The notes: a model not told the origin generated them from the sequence alone. Shown: positions 22,153 through 32,961, counted from the first letter of the stretch. The stretch: 64,000 nucleotides of DNA from Nothophaeocryptopus gaeumannii (GCA_031771865.1 JASISA010000001.1:868001-932000); one strand, 5' to 3'. Translations and numbers: made by a program.

Positions 22153-22586
22153 CTACTGCTGCTGCTTGACATTCTCAGAATCCTCCAGCGAAGCGGCGCT
22201 GATGTTGCTGACGGTTCGAGAAAAGAGGGAGCGAGACGTTGGGCCTTTGCTGGTTTGCTTGGTGATCTGTCTCTGCTTGAAGCCCGCGAGTTTCTGGCTT
22301 GCTGGGGAGAGGATGGCGTCGGAGGGTGAGACGTAGGTGCCGTTTCCTTTGCTGTGCAACGGAAGTGAGTCAGTTGATTGTTTCATATGATCGCTTTCTG
22401 GAAAATGTTTGGGATATAAGGAGGATATGTGACATACCCATTCAATGCGTGGACGGCTTTGTGTTGCGTCTCTCCTTGCATATTGTTCTCTTCTCCCGCA
22501 GCGGTGCTGGGCTGCTGTGCGTTCGAGGTGAACTGAGCGTTGGCGTCGCGGTCTTGGAGAGCCGAGGCGATGGATTGTGGAGACAT
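22153..22586 (-). CDS. Spo12-like protein
   Basis: Minus-strand exons 22586-22438 and 22351-22153 with an 85-base intron (GTATGT...ACAG) give 115 residues. The disordered N terminus (MSPQSIASALQDRDANAQFT) leads to the diagnostic motif, read across the second exon as YVSPSDAILSPASQKLAGFK, matching the Spo12 family pattern SPSD...SP...KL...K. The tail is Ser/Thr-rich (RSLFSRTVSNIS). In budding yeast Spo12 helps release Cdc14 from the nucleolus in anaphase (FEAR pathway); the role in filamentous fungi is inferred. It is divergent from ribosomal L39 across 362 bases. Confidence 0.78.
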
Positions 22587-22948
22587 TGTAGCTCTGTGTT
22601 ATTGGAGGTTGATTTGTGGTAAATGTTGGATTGAGTCTGTATCGTAACAGCGATCGATTTGAGTCTGCGGTGTGGTCTGGTTCTTATGTGTGTAAGTTGG
22701 TAGTGTCTGGTGGTCTTTGCTCTCTGCTCAGAGCCTGCGCTCCAATTGCCGTCATAGTAAATACCGACCCGGCAGTCTGCGTTGGAGGAGCAACAGCTTG
22801 ACGCCTGAGGCAATAGCAGCAGGCGCCAAGCTCTCGGGAAAAGCCGATCGCTTTCCACCTCCACACTCGAATTTGAGAAGACTCCGATTGACGCCAGCGA
22901 CCGAAGACAGCGACACTCAGCGACAGAAAGGCAACGACACCCGTCAAC
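22587..22948. promoter_or_regulatory. Divergent promoter region of Spo12-like and L39 genes
   Basis: 362 bases between two start codons pointing outward. It must hold both promoters; no specific element was recognised. Confidence 0.5.
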
Positions 22949-23257
22949 ATGCCTGTGAGTATATCCGGTATCTTCAGGTGATGGAATGCACACGATACTG
23001 ACGCTTCGACAGTCCCACAAGTCTTTCCGCACGAAGCAAAAGCTCGCAAAGGCGCAGAAGCAGAACCGCCCGATTCCCCAGTGGATCCGCCTCCGAACTG
23101 GCAACACTATCCGGTACGAATGTCCAATATTACCGACGAGACGGAGCGAGAATGAGGGGCGAGGAAGTCATGGAGTTCGAAGCGCGAAAAGGCTAACACT
23201 TCATACAGCTACAATGCCAAGAGGAGACACTGGCGCAAGACCCGCATCGGCATCTAA
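22949..23257 (+). CDS. RPL39: 60S ribosomal protein L39 (eL39)
   Basis: A 51-residue basic protein lining the ribosomal exit tunnel, too split to show as one frame. Exons are 22949-22954 (only ATGCCT), 23013-23113 and 23209-23257. Introns are 58 and 95 bases with GTGAGT...ACAG and GTACGA...ACAG borders. Joined, the protein reads MPSHKSFRTKQKLAKAQ at the start, RPIPQWIRLRTGNTIRYNAK in the middle and RRHWRKTRIGI at the end, as in eukaryotic L39. A six-base first exon is extreme but matches other fungal L39 genes as I recall them. Confidence 0.96.
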
Positions 23258-24166
23258 ACGACTCGCACACGACAAGAACCCAGCAACTTTCAACAGCGAG
23301 ACACGAGACCACAGCGACTCTTTCACACAGGATGGAGGAGATTGCGTTGGTGATGGTACCGGTGAACGGACTTTGAGCGGGGAAGGAGCATTGCATTACG
23401 GACTACACACTTCAGGCGTTGAGAAATGCTACTGCTACGGTACTTGCTATGACACCCGACTGTCTTGCTGAGGAGAGAGCGGATATGCAATGAAAGTGAA
23501 GAAAGCCAAACATTTATTTCAAGTCTCAAGTGCCTACAACTCTGTAAGTCTGTTGGATCGTGTATTGAGGACATGGCGGTTCTACCGAAGTAAGAGGTGG
23601 TGGTCGGTCACTCAGTCTGGCACAGCACCTCTACCTCTGCTCGACAGCTCTTTGTGAGCAGTTCACCGAGAGGCCACCCATCTCCAGGCCAGCATCCGTG
23701 TTCTCAAGAGCATTCGCAAGCTTAGCAAGGAGAACAACACCGGGACCCCAGCGATACCACTGAGCGTCAGCAGGCTCTTTCCAGCAACTACTGACTTGCC
23801 TCCGTCCTCGCTAACGCCATGCCTCCAACCATTTCCGCGGCTCTCTTCCGCCATCTACACTCCCCGTCAGCGATGGGGACATCTACTTGTACACGACGAT
23901 CACGGCGGAGAGGGCTGAATCAACCCACGCGTGCTGTTTCCAGATCAAAAAGCCCGATGTACCCTGCAATGACGCAAGCCGAAGCTGATACTACATGTAA
24001 TTCCGGACTCTATGATTGAATTTGCTTGACTCCAAGAGCATTCCCCCCAAAAACGCCTACCTATCGCCGGTAGATAAGTAGCATCTCAATCCCCAAAGGC
24101 TATTGGCAGTAAAGAAGTGTGGATCGGCGGTAGGTAAGTCTTCACCATCCCCAAGCCGAAAGGTCC
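23258..24166. other. Intergenic, no supportable gene
   Basis: Short open frames only. One inverted TGTCCTCA at 23566-23573. Confidence 0.5.
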
Positions 24167-25165
24167 CTAACCCGGCTTCTGCTGCAACAGAAACCCTGCC
24201 GGCACGCCCGTGTCGACAAGCAAAACCCCCTCCGCTCCTTTCCCAAGTAAACCAACATCGCCCTTTGACGTCCCATGTGCTTGTTCCCATAATTTGACAC
24301 TCCCGTTCTGGAATTTCATAACACATGAACTCCCCGCGTACGCTACGCGATCTCCCAATTCGATCGTCTCGCCATGATCCATCTTCACTGCACTCTTGCT
24401 GCTCCCTTCGGACCCGCATCGATTCGCGAACACGACGACAATGGGCTCTTGAGGGGATGAGTCGACGAAAGGATAGAAGCGTTCAAGCCAGTAAGCGACC
24501 GTTTCCATATCAGGTCGTTCTGGATTGAGCGCGCAGTCTTCGGGTGTCAACCTGGTCAACCATGCCATACTTAAAATCACCAGTTTGCATTTATGCTGCA
24601 ACATATGTGTCGCGAATTCGTATGCGTTCCAGGGCGCTTGGAATTTATACGGGTTGATGTCCATACATATTCCATGTCCAATAGGTCCTGAGGGGAGGTT
24701 TGGGGCGAGAATGGTAGAGGCGAAGAAAGGGAGGCCAGTTGAGGTGCTGAGGAAACCTTCGGTGGCCCAGAGTTCGTCGGTGTAGTAGAGGAAAGATTTT
24801 CGATAGTTTGCTAGAATCTGTCCTTGTGGTCCAACGGTGACAGTAGAGTTGAAATTCCTTGTGGCCTGGGATTCGTCTTCTCTTCGGGGTCCGTCTGTGA
24901 AGATTTCTGGGTAACCGACTATTACGGTACATTGGCGTTCTTTGGCTGTTTTGATTGCCCACTGCGTTGTGGGGCCTTGAGCTGTTGGTTCGAGGTAGGG
25001 ACGGATGTGGTCCAGGGATGAGAAGTTGTAACCTGAGAACGCCATTTCCGGGAGGACGAGGAGGTCGATCTGGGCCGTGCATGTTCCGAGAAGCGTGTCG
25101 GCATGGTGGATGTTGGAGGATACTTCGCCTAGGCGTGGATTGAACTGAAGGACGGCGACTTTCAT
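24167..25165 (-). CDS. NTA1: Protein N-terminal Asn/Gln amidase, nitrilase superfamily
   Basis: Nta1 deamidates N-terminal Asn and Gln so that proteins enter the Arg/N-degron pathway. One exon, 332 residues. The nitrilase triad is visible: Glu40 in LVLPEMAFSGYNF, Lys123 in NYRKSFLYYTDE, and Cys167 in GHGICMDINPYKF. The GICMDINPY context and the extended region after Cys (AWLTRLTPEDC, then WLERFYPF) match fungal NTA1 rather than general nitrilases or omega-amidases. The start is five residues before the first strand (MKVAVLQFNPRLG), normal for the family. The downstream flank holds no operon-like partner. Confidence 0.88.
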   Translation of the reverse strand: MKVAVLQFNPRLGEVSSNIHHADTLLGTCTAQIDLLVLPEMAFSGYNFSSLDHIRPYLEPTAQGPTTQWAIKTAKERQCTVIVGYPEIFTDGPRREDESQATRNFNSTVTVGPQGQILANYRKSFLYYTDELWATEGFLSTSTGLPFFASTILAPNLPSGPIGHGICMDINPYKFQAPWNAYEFATHMLQHKCKLVILSMAWLTRLTPEDCALNPERPDMETVAYWLERFYPFVDSSPQEPIVVVFANRCGSEGSSKSAVKMDHGETIELGDRVAYAGSSCVMKFQNGSVKLWEQAHGTSKGDVGLLGKGAEGVLLVDTGVPAGFLLQQKPG

Positions 25166-25911
25166 CTTGTAAAATATCGTATTGAGTCTCAGCTAAGTAG
25201 ACTTGCAGAGAGATTTCTGGTTCTGTGATCGTGCCTCTTCGCTCTATTACTACGTATCATAGCCAGGAGTCTCGATTAGAACCCAGAATCCGTGCTCGAC
25301 TGACGGAGAGTTGGGCTGAGCTGCGAGAAATTCAGCGGTCTTTCGAGAGTCGGTGTCGATGATCTATTCTGTTGAAAGCCGAAAGCAGTCTATGGCTGTT
25401 GATATGTCTGAGTGTCGATGTTCGACGTTGGTAAGAATGCTTGTCGTGGTTGCCCAGATCTAGAACTTTGCCACCAATTCCTCTGGCAATTTCCCACGAC
25501 TTTGTGGCAGCTTCCTGAAGTGAGTCGTTCTGGCGGCAGCCCCGATCGAGGATCCTCCAGACTTCGACATCACTTTAGCTGTGCGTCCCATCCAGCACGA
25601 TATCCGTCGCGGCCGAGACGACATGGGCCTAGGGCTGATGGATAACCTGAAGCGACTATAGTGCTACCATAGCACTCCTAGAGCACCTGCGTTCCGTCTC
25701 CATGCTACTCGAGGCCGCTCCGTAGCAACGTGGCTGCACAATGACCGTGGAACTAGTCGTATTGCTAATGTGCAAGTTCTCTGTTGACTATCTCCACGCT
25801 CTCTACTTGGCTCAAGTCTCTTTTGTACCTACTCACCTACTGCAGTCAATCTCCGTTCTACTCACTTTTCAGTATTAGGTACCAAATCAGCAGCATACAT
25901 GCTCGCACGCG
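25166..25911. other. Intergenic, no supportable gene
   Basis: Upstream of NTA1 and of the dead methyltransferase. No feature recognised. Confidence 0.55.
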
Positions 25912-26659
25912 ATGCAGCAGAGTGAGCTCGTCTTGATGGCCAACACAGATTCTACAAAGCGGTCTGCCGAGGCCAACTGCTACATCCCAGCATCACGCGT
26001 CAAGACAAGCCTTTGTGTGTTGCAGACGTTGGATGTGGGACTGGAGCTTGGCTGCTCGATTACGCCGCCGAGAACCCTTCCACGGATGCCGAAAACGCTG
26101 GCCAGCATCTAGTTGGCTTCGATGTGTCTGGTGCTCACCTTACGAACAGTCGGTCTGAAGTGGATTTTGTGGTCCACGACATATTCGAGACTCTTCCATC
26201 GCAATGGCATAGCTACTTTGATGTTGTGAACATCCGGCTGCTCAGCTATGCGATCTGCGTTGAAGACATCGAACGCGCTGCCACGAACATTGTCCAGATC
26301 TTGAAGCCCAGCGGCTTTCTGAACTGACTTGAAGGAGACATTGTTGATTCATACGCCATTCCATTGGACGATTCTACGGACAAGCTTTACAAGCTAGTTC
26401 TACAGGTTGGCTTTCGAAGGGCCTGACCGCCGGTATTGCACCTGCTCTGACTGCCACACTTGCCACTCTCCGTCCGCCGATTTCATCAGAGCAGTTCCCA
26501 GCTCTTAACGGACTCACAAATCCCGCTCAGGCAGCCTTGCGCATTATCAACCTCGAGAGTATCCCGACTTCCGACTCCAAAGACCCATTCGTGCATGAAA
26601 CCATCGATGCCATGTTCATCAGGACCGGCATACAGAATCTCACCATGCGAGATGAATGA
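25912..26659 (+). pseudogene. Broken SAM-dependent methyltransferase (fungal secondary-metabolism type)
   Basis: Three pieces of one methyltransferase are visible. The first (25912 on) gives ILMANTDSTKRSAEANCY-like N-terminal sequence. It shifts frame near 26005 into CVADVGCGTGAWLLDYAAE, the SAM motif I, with the intervening helix missing, so a deletion is likely. This frame goes on through HLVGFDVSGAHL, FDVVNIRLLSYAI and ILKPSGFLN, then meets TGA at 26325-26327, where related enzymes have Trp (TGG to TGA). Reading past the stop gives LEGDIVDSYAIPLDD. The C-terminal region (TGWLSKGLTAGIAPAL, IDAMFIRTGIQNLT) lies in a third frame ending at 26659. At least one deletion, one nonsense and one frameshift make it non-functional. 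Confidence 0.75.
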
Positions 26660-26825
26660 TTCTCCGACTATCCGCAACTATCACCACCTTTCTTCCTCCA
26701 ACCTCGATCAATTCCTTCTCTTTTCTTTCTTTTCCATATTCCTGTCTGGCCTGACAATCAACCCTCAGGTCCTATTGAGCCTTCAGAGGGCCTTCCCGCA
26801 GCATGCAATCTCATTTCCCCTCCCT

Positions 26826-27263
26826 TCAAACAGCGCCTTCCTCATCACGCATTTCGATAACTGTGCCATCTTCCTCCCCTGTGGGCTTGAAGGTCTTGCG
26901 GATAAGAACTTCAGTCCTCACAGCATCCCTGACCGAAGTAGCCAGCCAGACGATGACAAGTACGCTGCCATTAAGTCCGACCTCGAAGTAAAGCAAGGCC
27001 AGTATTAAATCGTATAAGTCGTGATCGATGGCCAGAAAGGAGACCACCAACAAATAGCCGAGCACCCCTACAAGAGCGCATATAAGGCCGATCGGACCGC
27101 GGTTTTCGAAGCCAGGTGAGATGAGGTGGCAGGAAATCCAGCCTGTGGCGAATTGTATGGCGGCCGCGACGCCCATGCCGAGGAGACTGGCGGCTGCTGA
27201 AGCGGCGAGTGCGGCGACCTCGGGGAGGGCGGATGGGACGAGTGGTAATGGGATTAGAGCCAT
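26826..27263 (-). CDS. Small multi-span membrane protein A
   Basis: 145 residues in one exon. Hydrophobic segments at about residues 14-38, 57-79 and 84-110 suggest three or four spans, with a polar 35-residue C-terminal tail (RTEVLIRKTFK, then acidic GEEDG and MRDEEG). No domain recognised. A similar-sized membrane gene follows on the same strand. Two TGTCCTCA copies lie 159 and 237 bases upstream, and a 46-base duplicated segment lies between start and octamers. Function unknown. Confidence 0.5.
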   Translation of the reverse strand: MALIPLPLVPSALPEVAALAASAAASLLGMGVAAAIQFATGWISCHLISPGFENRGPIGLICALVGVLGYLLVVSFLAIDHDLYDLILALLYFEVGLNGSVLVIVWLATSVRDAVRTEVLIRKTFKPTGEEDGTVIEMRDEEGAV

Positions 27264-27302
27264 GGTTGCTTGGGGTTGTGGGTTTGGACTGTCGCTGCTT
27301 TT

Positions 27303-27400
27303 GCTTTGGATGCCGGGCTGAGGCTGCGAGAAGATGGAGGCAAGGTGAATCTGTGCTTTGGATGTCGGGCTGAAGCTGCGAGAAGATGGAGACGAGGTGA
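27303..27400. repeat. Diverged 46-base tandem duplication
   Basis: Copies at 27303-27348 and 27355-27400 both begin GCTTTGGATG and end AGGTGA. The differences I count (four or five) are all transitions. Confidence 0.85.
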
Positions 27401-27421
27401 GATTTAAGTCCTCTCATGGGT

Positions 27422-27507
27422 TGTCCTCAAAAGGTGTGATTCTAACATCTATAGATTCTCGCGTTGCAACAAGCTACTCAGCTAGGAAAATGTATTTGTT
27501 GTCCTCA
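27422..27507. promoter_or_regulatory. Pair of TGTCCTCA elements
   Basis: Octamers at 27422-27429 (TTGTCCTCAAAA) and 27500-27507 (TTGTCCTCAAGC), 159 and 237 bases upstream of membrane protein A. Role inferred. Confidence 0.35.
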
Positions 27508-27658
27508 AGCTATACATATATGGCTGTCCTCGACCCTTGGCACCACTCTTCCACGCAACCAAACGAACACTTCTTGACCAGATCTCGTCTCTCCTCGCAG
27601 CGAGGCCTCTACTCCAGCTTTTCCATCTTCATCGTATAACCTCTTTTCGCAACTCGTA

Positions 27659-28080
27659 TCAGATCTTGACATGCTCGGTCTGTCCGAGCGAGCGAGAAAT
27701 CGCCCAAGCAAGCCCCAGCACGATCCCATGAGCCACTAGAGTCACGAACGAAACCTGCACCCAGGGTGCAGGTGCACAGTCGCATTCGCCATCGACATCC
27801 CAATACCAACAGGGTTCTTCTTGTCCTCCGCCAAATCGATCACCTTGATCACGAACGTGATGAAGTAGAACATGAAAAAGAGGCAAGTCGTGAAAATTGG
27901 GGTAATATCCCCATCGTAGGTTTCATCTCCGGGACAGAGAAAGAAGCAGCATCGTGCGGTGTAGAATGAAGCGGCGCAGGTGACGCCGAAGTAGGTGGCG
28001 AGTAGCAGAACCGCACCTGTTGCGAGCGCCAGCCATTTTGTGAGTTCGGGCAGGCTTTTGGTGAGGGTGTGAAATGCCAT
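27659..28080 (-). CDS. Small multi-span membrane protein B
   Basis: Minus-strand exons 28080-27811 and 27754-27659 are joined by a 56-base intron (GTTGGT...GCAG, phase 0), giving 121 residues. Without splicing, the frame stops soon after and the third span is lost, which supports the intron. Spans are at about 17-38 (WLALATGAVLLLATYFGVTC), about 61-84 (FTTCLFFMFYFITFVIKVID) and a third, VSFVTLVAHGIVLGLAWAIS. The first loop is Cys-rich (ARCCFFLCPGDE). An alternative start at 28098 adds six residues. No family recognised. Two inverted TGTCCTCA copies lie 227 and 241 bases upstream. Confidence 0.5.
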
Positions 28081-30654
28081 TCTGATGTTACGGAGCAATT
28101 ATCGTGGTCTTGGATGATTGCTTGACGCTTAATGGCTTTTCGGGGGTTAAGAAAGTAATCCAGTGAGAAGGCGAAAGAGAAAGAGCTTAAGAGGAATCTC
28201 CGGATACTTGCCTTAAACGTGCAGAGCTCAAAGATCGGTACGATTTCTAACTCTCCGTTCTGCTGGAAGGTACCTTGGTAGCCCGTTGCTGTTCAGCCTC
28301 TTCACATGAGGACATTGGTCTGAGGACATGCACATATATACACATGCCGACCTCAAGTCTTGAGCTCTCCAAGTCTATCCATTATCAGCTAGCAAACTTG
28401 TCGACTTCACATGCACTCTTCGCAGCAAACAATCCAATGCCGAGGATGTCCGATGATGGAGACACACAAAAGCCTCGTCGCTACCTCTTCGACACCTCTC
28501 CTTCTTCCCTCATATCGGAGCAAGGGCTTCAGCCAGAGAGTCCACAGCGCCCTCTTCTTTGGCCCCCATGGCGGCACTACTCCGCTCCATCAGTATACTG
28601 ATCAACCCTAGGCTGGTATCTGGAGCGGCGGTTGTACAGCGCCGGAAGCTGCAGACGTCGATGGCAATCAACCTGGAACTCATAAGTTAACATCCACGGT
28701 AGCTGTTCAAAAACTAATAGGCGATGAGATGACGCATGATCACGCATCCGGGTCAAGATCCGATCCATGGAAGGGAGAAAGGATGTCAGCCAGTATCTTC
28801 AATCTGCTGTCGCTTGTCCTCGTTATAGCTTCGAATCTAGAACCGAATATGAACAGTCGGCCGCCTGGAGTGTCTTCCGGATACGAAGACACTCTCAACG
28901 CCAGAGTATCGACATATCCGGAGCCTGGTAGACAACAGCCGGTTTCTCCGCCCAGAATGACCACCACAATGGCAACCCGGAAGGAGTCCCGGGTCAAAAG
29001 CCAGAAAGGGCAGTTGCGAAGCATAACCACATATACCTCTTCGCTGATCGTTAGCCCTAACGAACCAACAAAAGAGTTCACTCACCACGCCATACCCAAG
29101 CTCAAAGCATGCCAAAGACTCATAGTTCAGCCTCACTCACGGCCCAACTCCACCTCGGTGACCATGACCATCTCCATACCCGTTCCTATATCTGCCGACA
29201 GGTCCAGGTACAGTTTCAGCCTTCAAACCCACGATCTCACCATCGCAGTATACGCATCAGGAAGACGTCCGTGCCTGTTTTGCGTGCCTGGAGACTGCGA
29301 TCGGAGATCTTTGGAATTTCTCTCAGCCACGTGCTGCGATGTTTGATCGGCGTGAGCATCAGGCCACAAGGCTTATTTAAAAGGTAGTGCAAGGCGACAA
29401 GGGCTGTGATTCGTTCGTTTGATGTGGACGAATAGCGGAGCATGTCAACATTTTGGCTAGGTGAGATATTCTTGTTCTTTGCAAAAGCAGGTTCTGGTAG
29501 TGTGGACCGCCACACTTGACGCGCGGTGTTAAGGATGGGCGCTGAGGAGAACAGGTTATCGGGAGAGTTCCTCCACTATTACGCTGACTAGACTGCTTGT
29601 CGAGCTAGGCAGATGGAGTATTGGCCTTGCGTGGGATGCTGTACGGACTGCTCATGCCCTGCCATCTAGGCCGAGCTGGTATCGCACCCTTTCAAGGCCA
29701 GATATAGGCATACAAGCAATGGTGCATCCTGACTCCCCAATCTTCGCCCCGTGTATCCGTAAGCGAAGCGGGCGGCGAGAGTCCAGCAGGCCGGTCAGGA
29801 GCACGATGATAACGGCAATCGTGTCGTCCACCTCGTTTTCCATTCGCATCGGCGAACGAGTCGTCATCGTGGCCGTGTCGATATACTTGGAAACACCTGC
29901 ATTCTTGCGGTCTTAATTCGCCTTGCTTATGGGGGCGGTGCAATTTCAGGAAACAGAGACTCGGTGCCTATAAGACCTTTGGTAAGATGGGTGGAAGGGT
30001 GGCTGACGTCCAAGGTCAAGGCATCGGGTTAAAGTTTACAAATGTGAAACGTCAAAGCCAACTCTAAACTCTATCACGTGAATCTGGTTGGTGGCAGGCA
30101 GGAACGAGGGAGCAGAGCGGCGACAAGGGGCAGGTACGAAGCTCACAAGGTAGGATGGTACGGAGAGGCTGGATCGTGATGTTGTATGCTCTCTGTGCAC
30201 TTGGAAAGAATCTACGTCAGCATAGCTAGAATAGAACGAATGCCGTCAACGGCGGTTCGAACCACACCCCCCCCCACCCAATACGAGATCTTTCCAGACC
30301 CGAAAATGGATATTTGCTGCAGTCATTTTCTTACCCGTTTGCAATCGACAAGCTCCAATCCCTCGCCTCGCTGTGACGAGATAGTACCAATCCATTGCGT
30401 CTTAAATTCCCCTGTCTCCAGTACCTATTTCACACAGATGCCCAACCGTAATCCAGAAGTATCCCCTGAGGAAAAGCGCTTTCTTCATCATACATCATCT
30501 TGGCGCTCAACTGCGGCGCAAATAGCAGCATCCAGCAGTCATGAGTCCTGTTGAAACGAACACTCCAGTACTAAACGAATTGCCATGCAAATACCCAAAT
30601 CAATGCTGTGGAATTGAACAGCCGTCACGCAAGCTTTTGCTCTGGCTGACTGCA
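28081..30654. other. Gene-poor 2.6 kb, no supportable gene
   Basis: Upstream of membrane protein B and downstream of STE12. On the minus strand at 29081-28740 a 113-codon frame with one weak hydrophobic stretch follows a plausible intron (CTAAC branch, CAG acceptor), but no convincing first exon or family was found. Around 30266 is a run of nine C bases. Confidence 0.45.
28307..28328. promoter_or_regulatory. Two inverted TGTCCTCA elements 14 bases apart
   Basis: TGAGGACA at 28307-28314 and 28321-28328; the second extends to GGTCTGAGGACA, the exact inverse of the 12-mers near 8.1 kb. They lie 227 and 241 bases upstream of membrane protein B. Confidence 0.4.
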
Positions 30655-32961
30655 TCATTGGTGGTAGTCGCCAGTCGTGACCATTTGAGGAGGCGCCATG
30701 TCAGTGTGCGAAACCATCCCCATGTCGACGTGAGTCGGCATCCCGGGCATTTCAGCACCGGTGCTCATCGCGATGGCCTGGTAAGATGCGTCGTCGATAG
30801 GGTCGGGCTCACCCTGCGCCTCGCTCATGGCCTCGCGCTCCTCTTCCATTTCCTCTTCCGACGGAGCAGAGCCATCCGCACTTGTCTCGTGCGTGCGACG
30901 GTGCTGCGCAAGATTGTCAGATCGCGAAAAGGCCTTGTTGCAGAGGTTACACAAGTAGGGCCTCTCCTGGGTATGCGTCCGAACGTGGCGCTTGAGGTGC
31001 TCTAATCTCTTGAAAAGACGGCCGCACATTGGAATCGGGCAGGAATGGCTTTTCTGGGGGTATGGTCCAAGCTCGCTCACAGTTGCTGACCGCGCCCTAC
31101 GGAAGACGCCATTTGCGGTGCGCTGCACTGCATGGTGTTGAAGCGAAGGGTGTTGCCGGTAATCGTGGCTCGGGCTGGCAGTGTAACCTGCAAAGTCCTC
31201 AGTGTGCACCTGACCCATGCCCATGGAATGACGCTGAGCTCTGCTTTCATCTGATGCGCCCTCAACGGCGTGAGACGGCGTGCTATGACGCGAAAGGTCC
31301 ATCAGCTCCTTGTGATCGCCCATCATCGGTCCAGACTGATGTGCAGTGTGCATGCTGGCTGGCGAGTCATTGTATGACACTTCTTGCCCTTCTGGGATAG
31401 CCTGTGGGGCGACAGACGTCGACATTGATCGACGCAGATCGCTTGGTCGGTGCACGGCGTGTGCATGAGCAGCAACGCCACCAGCTGATGTCACCGCAGT
31501 GGTGACGGCAGTGTTGGTGAGTGAGGACCGCCGCCGACGTTGCTTGTAGGTTGGAGAGCCTTCTAGCACAGAGTAGACCTGTTGCGGAGGATAGTTGCGA
31601 TTCATCGAGGGATAGTGCGCGCCAGCGAGGTTCGGAGGAACAGACATGAGTGGATTGAACGGTTGCTGAAGGCCGACATCTGGAATGGCAGCGTAGAGTC
31701 CAGTATCCTCGTTTGCAATATAGGTGGGCTCGGAAGACATTCCAACGGTATGCTGCGGCGGGGTCATTGGCTCGAAAGACAAGCCCCGCTGGCTGTAATC
31801 CTCAAAATGAGACGAGACGAAGGATGGCGCGGGAGAGTATTCCATGTATGCCGGCATTGAGCTATGCCTGTGTGCGACTTGCGAGATTGGAACGCCATTG
31901 CGGTCAAACACCGGGCCAAGGGATTGTTCACGCGTCTTCTGGATCTGAGAAGGCATAGGCGGCATTGCCATCTGAGAGTAGGTTGGTACATGCGTCAATG
32001 AGTCTGAGTGCATGTCTGGATGCATACTGGGTTGGGACATTGACTGTGGCATAGACGTTGGTGGCATCTGCTGTTGCGGGATCATGGAGGGTGGAGGCAT
32101 CGAATCCGTGGCACGAAGCACGGGGGAGGTCGAGTGCGACGGAGGCATGGAGGGCGGCTGAGCATTGAACGTCGACTGGTTGTTCTGTTGTGCCTTGGTG
32201 AGCTGTTCGAACAGCGACTGAGAGGAGTCGAATTCGAAGGAGAGCGCTGGCTCGCTCACGGCCACCGTCGTGGTTTCCTGGCCCATCTTTTCCCTCTTCA
32301 GGTCGCGCTCCAGCGCGTCCAGGAAGAGGCGGTCATGTGGTACGCTGTACCAGTAGAACGCCTTCTGCTTCTTCTGAGTACGAATGCAGTTGTTTTTGTA
32401 GAGAAAGTCCAGGAACGGGCTCTTGGGCTCTTCGAGCGAGGCATCGGTGCCAGACTTGAGGTTGCGCAGATCGGAGAAGATGCCCTCTTCGAACTTCTTG
32501 GTGTTCTTGACGGGACGACCGAAGGCCTGGAAACGAAAGGAAAGGCATCGCACGATATCTGTACCCGAGATGTGGAAGAGATTGTTCCTGTTTGCAGTCA
32601 GCGTGGGGCTCCCGACAACGCGCGGCTGGCTGCATTGAGGACGAACCATAGAACACAGGATACATATTCGCCAGTGGGTAACAGAAATCGTCGGATATAT
32701 TGGTCCTGGCTCCAGTCCACGGGCGCGGATATGAGGAAGTATTTGACTGTGTCAGGGTTAGTCAATGGCCAGCCAATGCCAGATGCGCCGTCACGCGACG
32801 GACTGCTGCGATGGCGACGTACGGTTGTCCACTTGCTGCAGCGCAACAACGGAGTCCTGCGGGAGGCTGCTCTGCGCCTCCTGATCAAGCAGAAAGGTCT
32901 CTGGAGCCACTGCACGCGCCTGCGGCGGTGGCATCGAGGGGTGGTGGTGGTTGGGATACAT
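30655..32961 (-). CDS. STE12: Ste12-type transcription factor with C-terminal C2H2 fingers
   Basis: Target of the pheromone/filamentation MAP-kinase path; in many plant-pathogenic fungi it is needed for penetration or fruiting. Minus-strand exons are 32961-32823, 32746-32647 and 32587-30655, giving 723 residues. Splicing joins VDN to LKYFLISAPVDWSQDQYIRR, then VSCVLW to NNLFHISGTDIVRC, rebuilding the homeodomain-like STE domain. It goes on through RPVKNTKKFEEGIFSDLRNL and KKQKAFYWYSVPHDRLFLDA. A long Met/Pro/Ser/Gln-rich middle follows. Near residues 595-645 stand two C2H2 fingers, CPIPMCGRLFKRLEHLKRH and CNLCNKAFSRSDNLAQHRRTH, as in filamentous-fungal but not budding-yeast Ste12. The upstream region is unusually long and empty. 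Confidence 0.95.

Larger units (their letters stand above)
27264..27658. other. Upstream region of membrane protein A
   Basis: 395 bases holding a 46-base tandem duplication and two TGTCCTCA octamers plus one TGTCCTCG variant near 27525; no gene. Confidence 0.6.

Noticed and set aside
28740..29081. Possible small minus-strand gene with an upstream intron
   Set aside because: An acceptor and branch site are plausible but no first exon or homologous feature could be found.
30253..30262. GGTTCGAACC, a tRNA B-box-like string
   Set aside because: The flanks do not form a T stem or acceptor stem and no A box lies upstream; not a tRNA gene.
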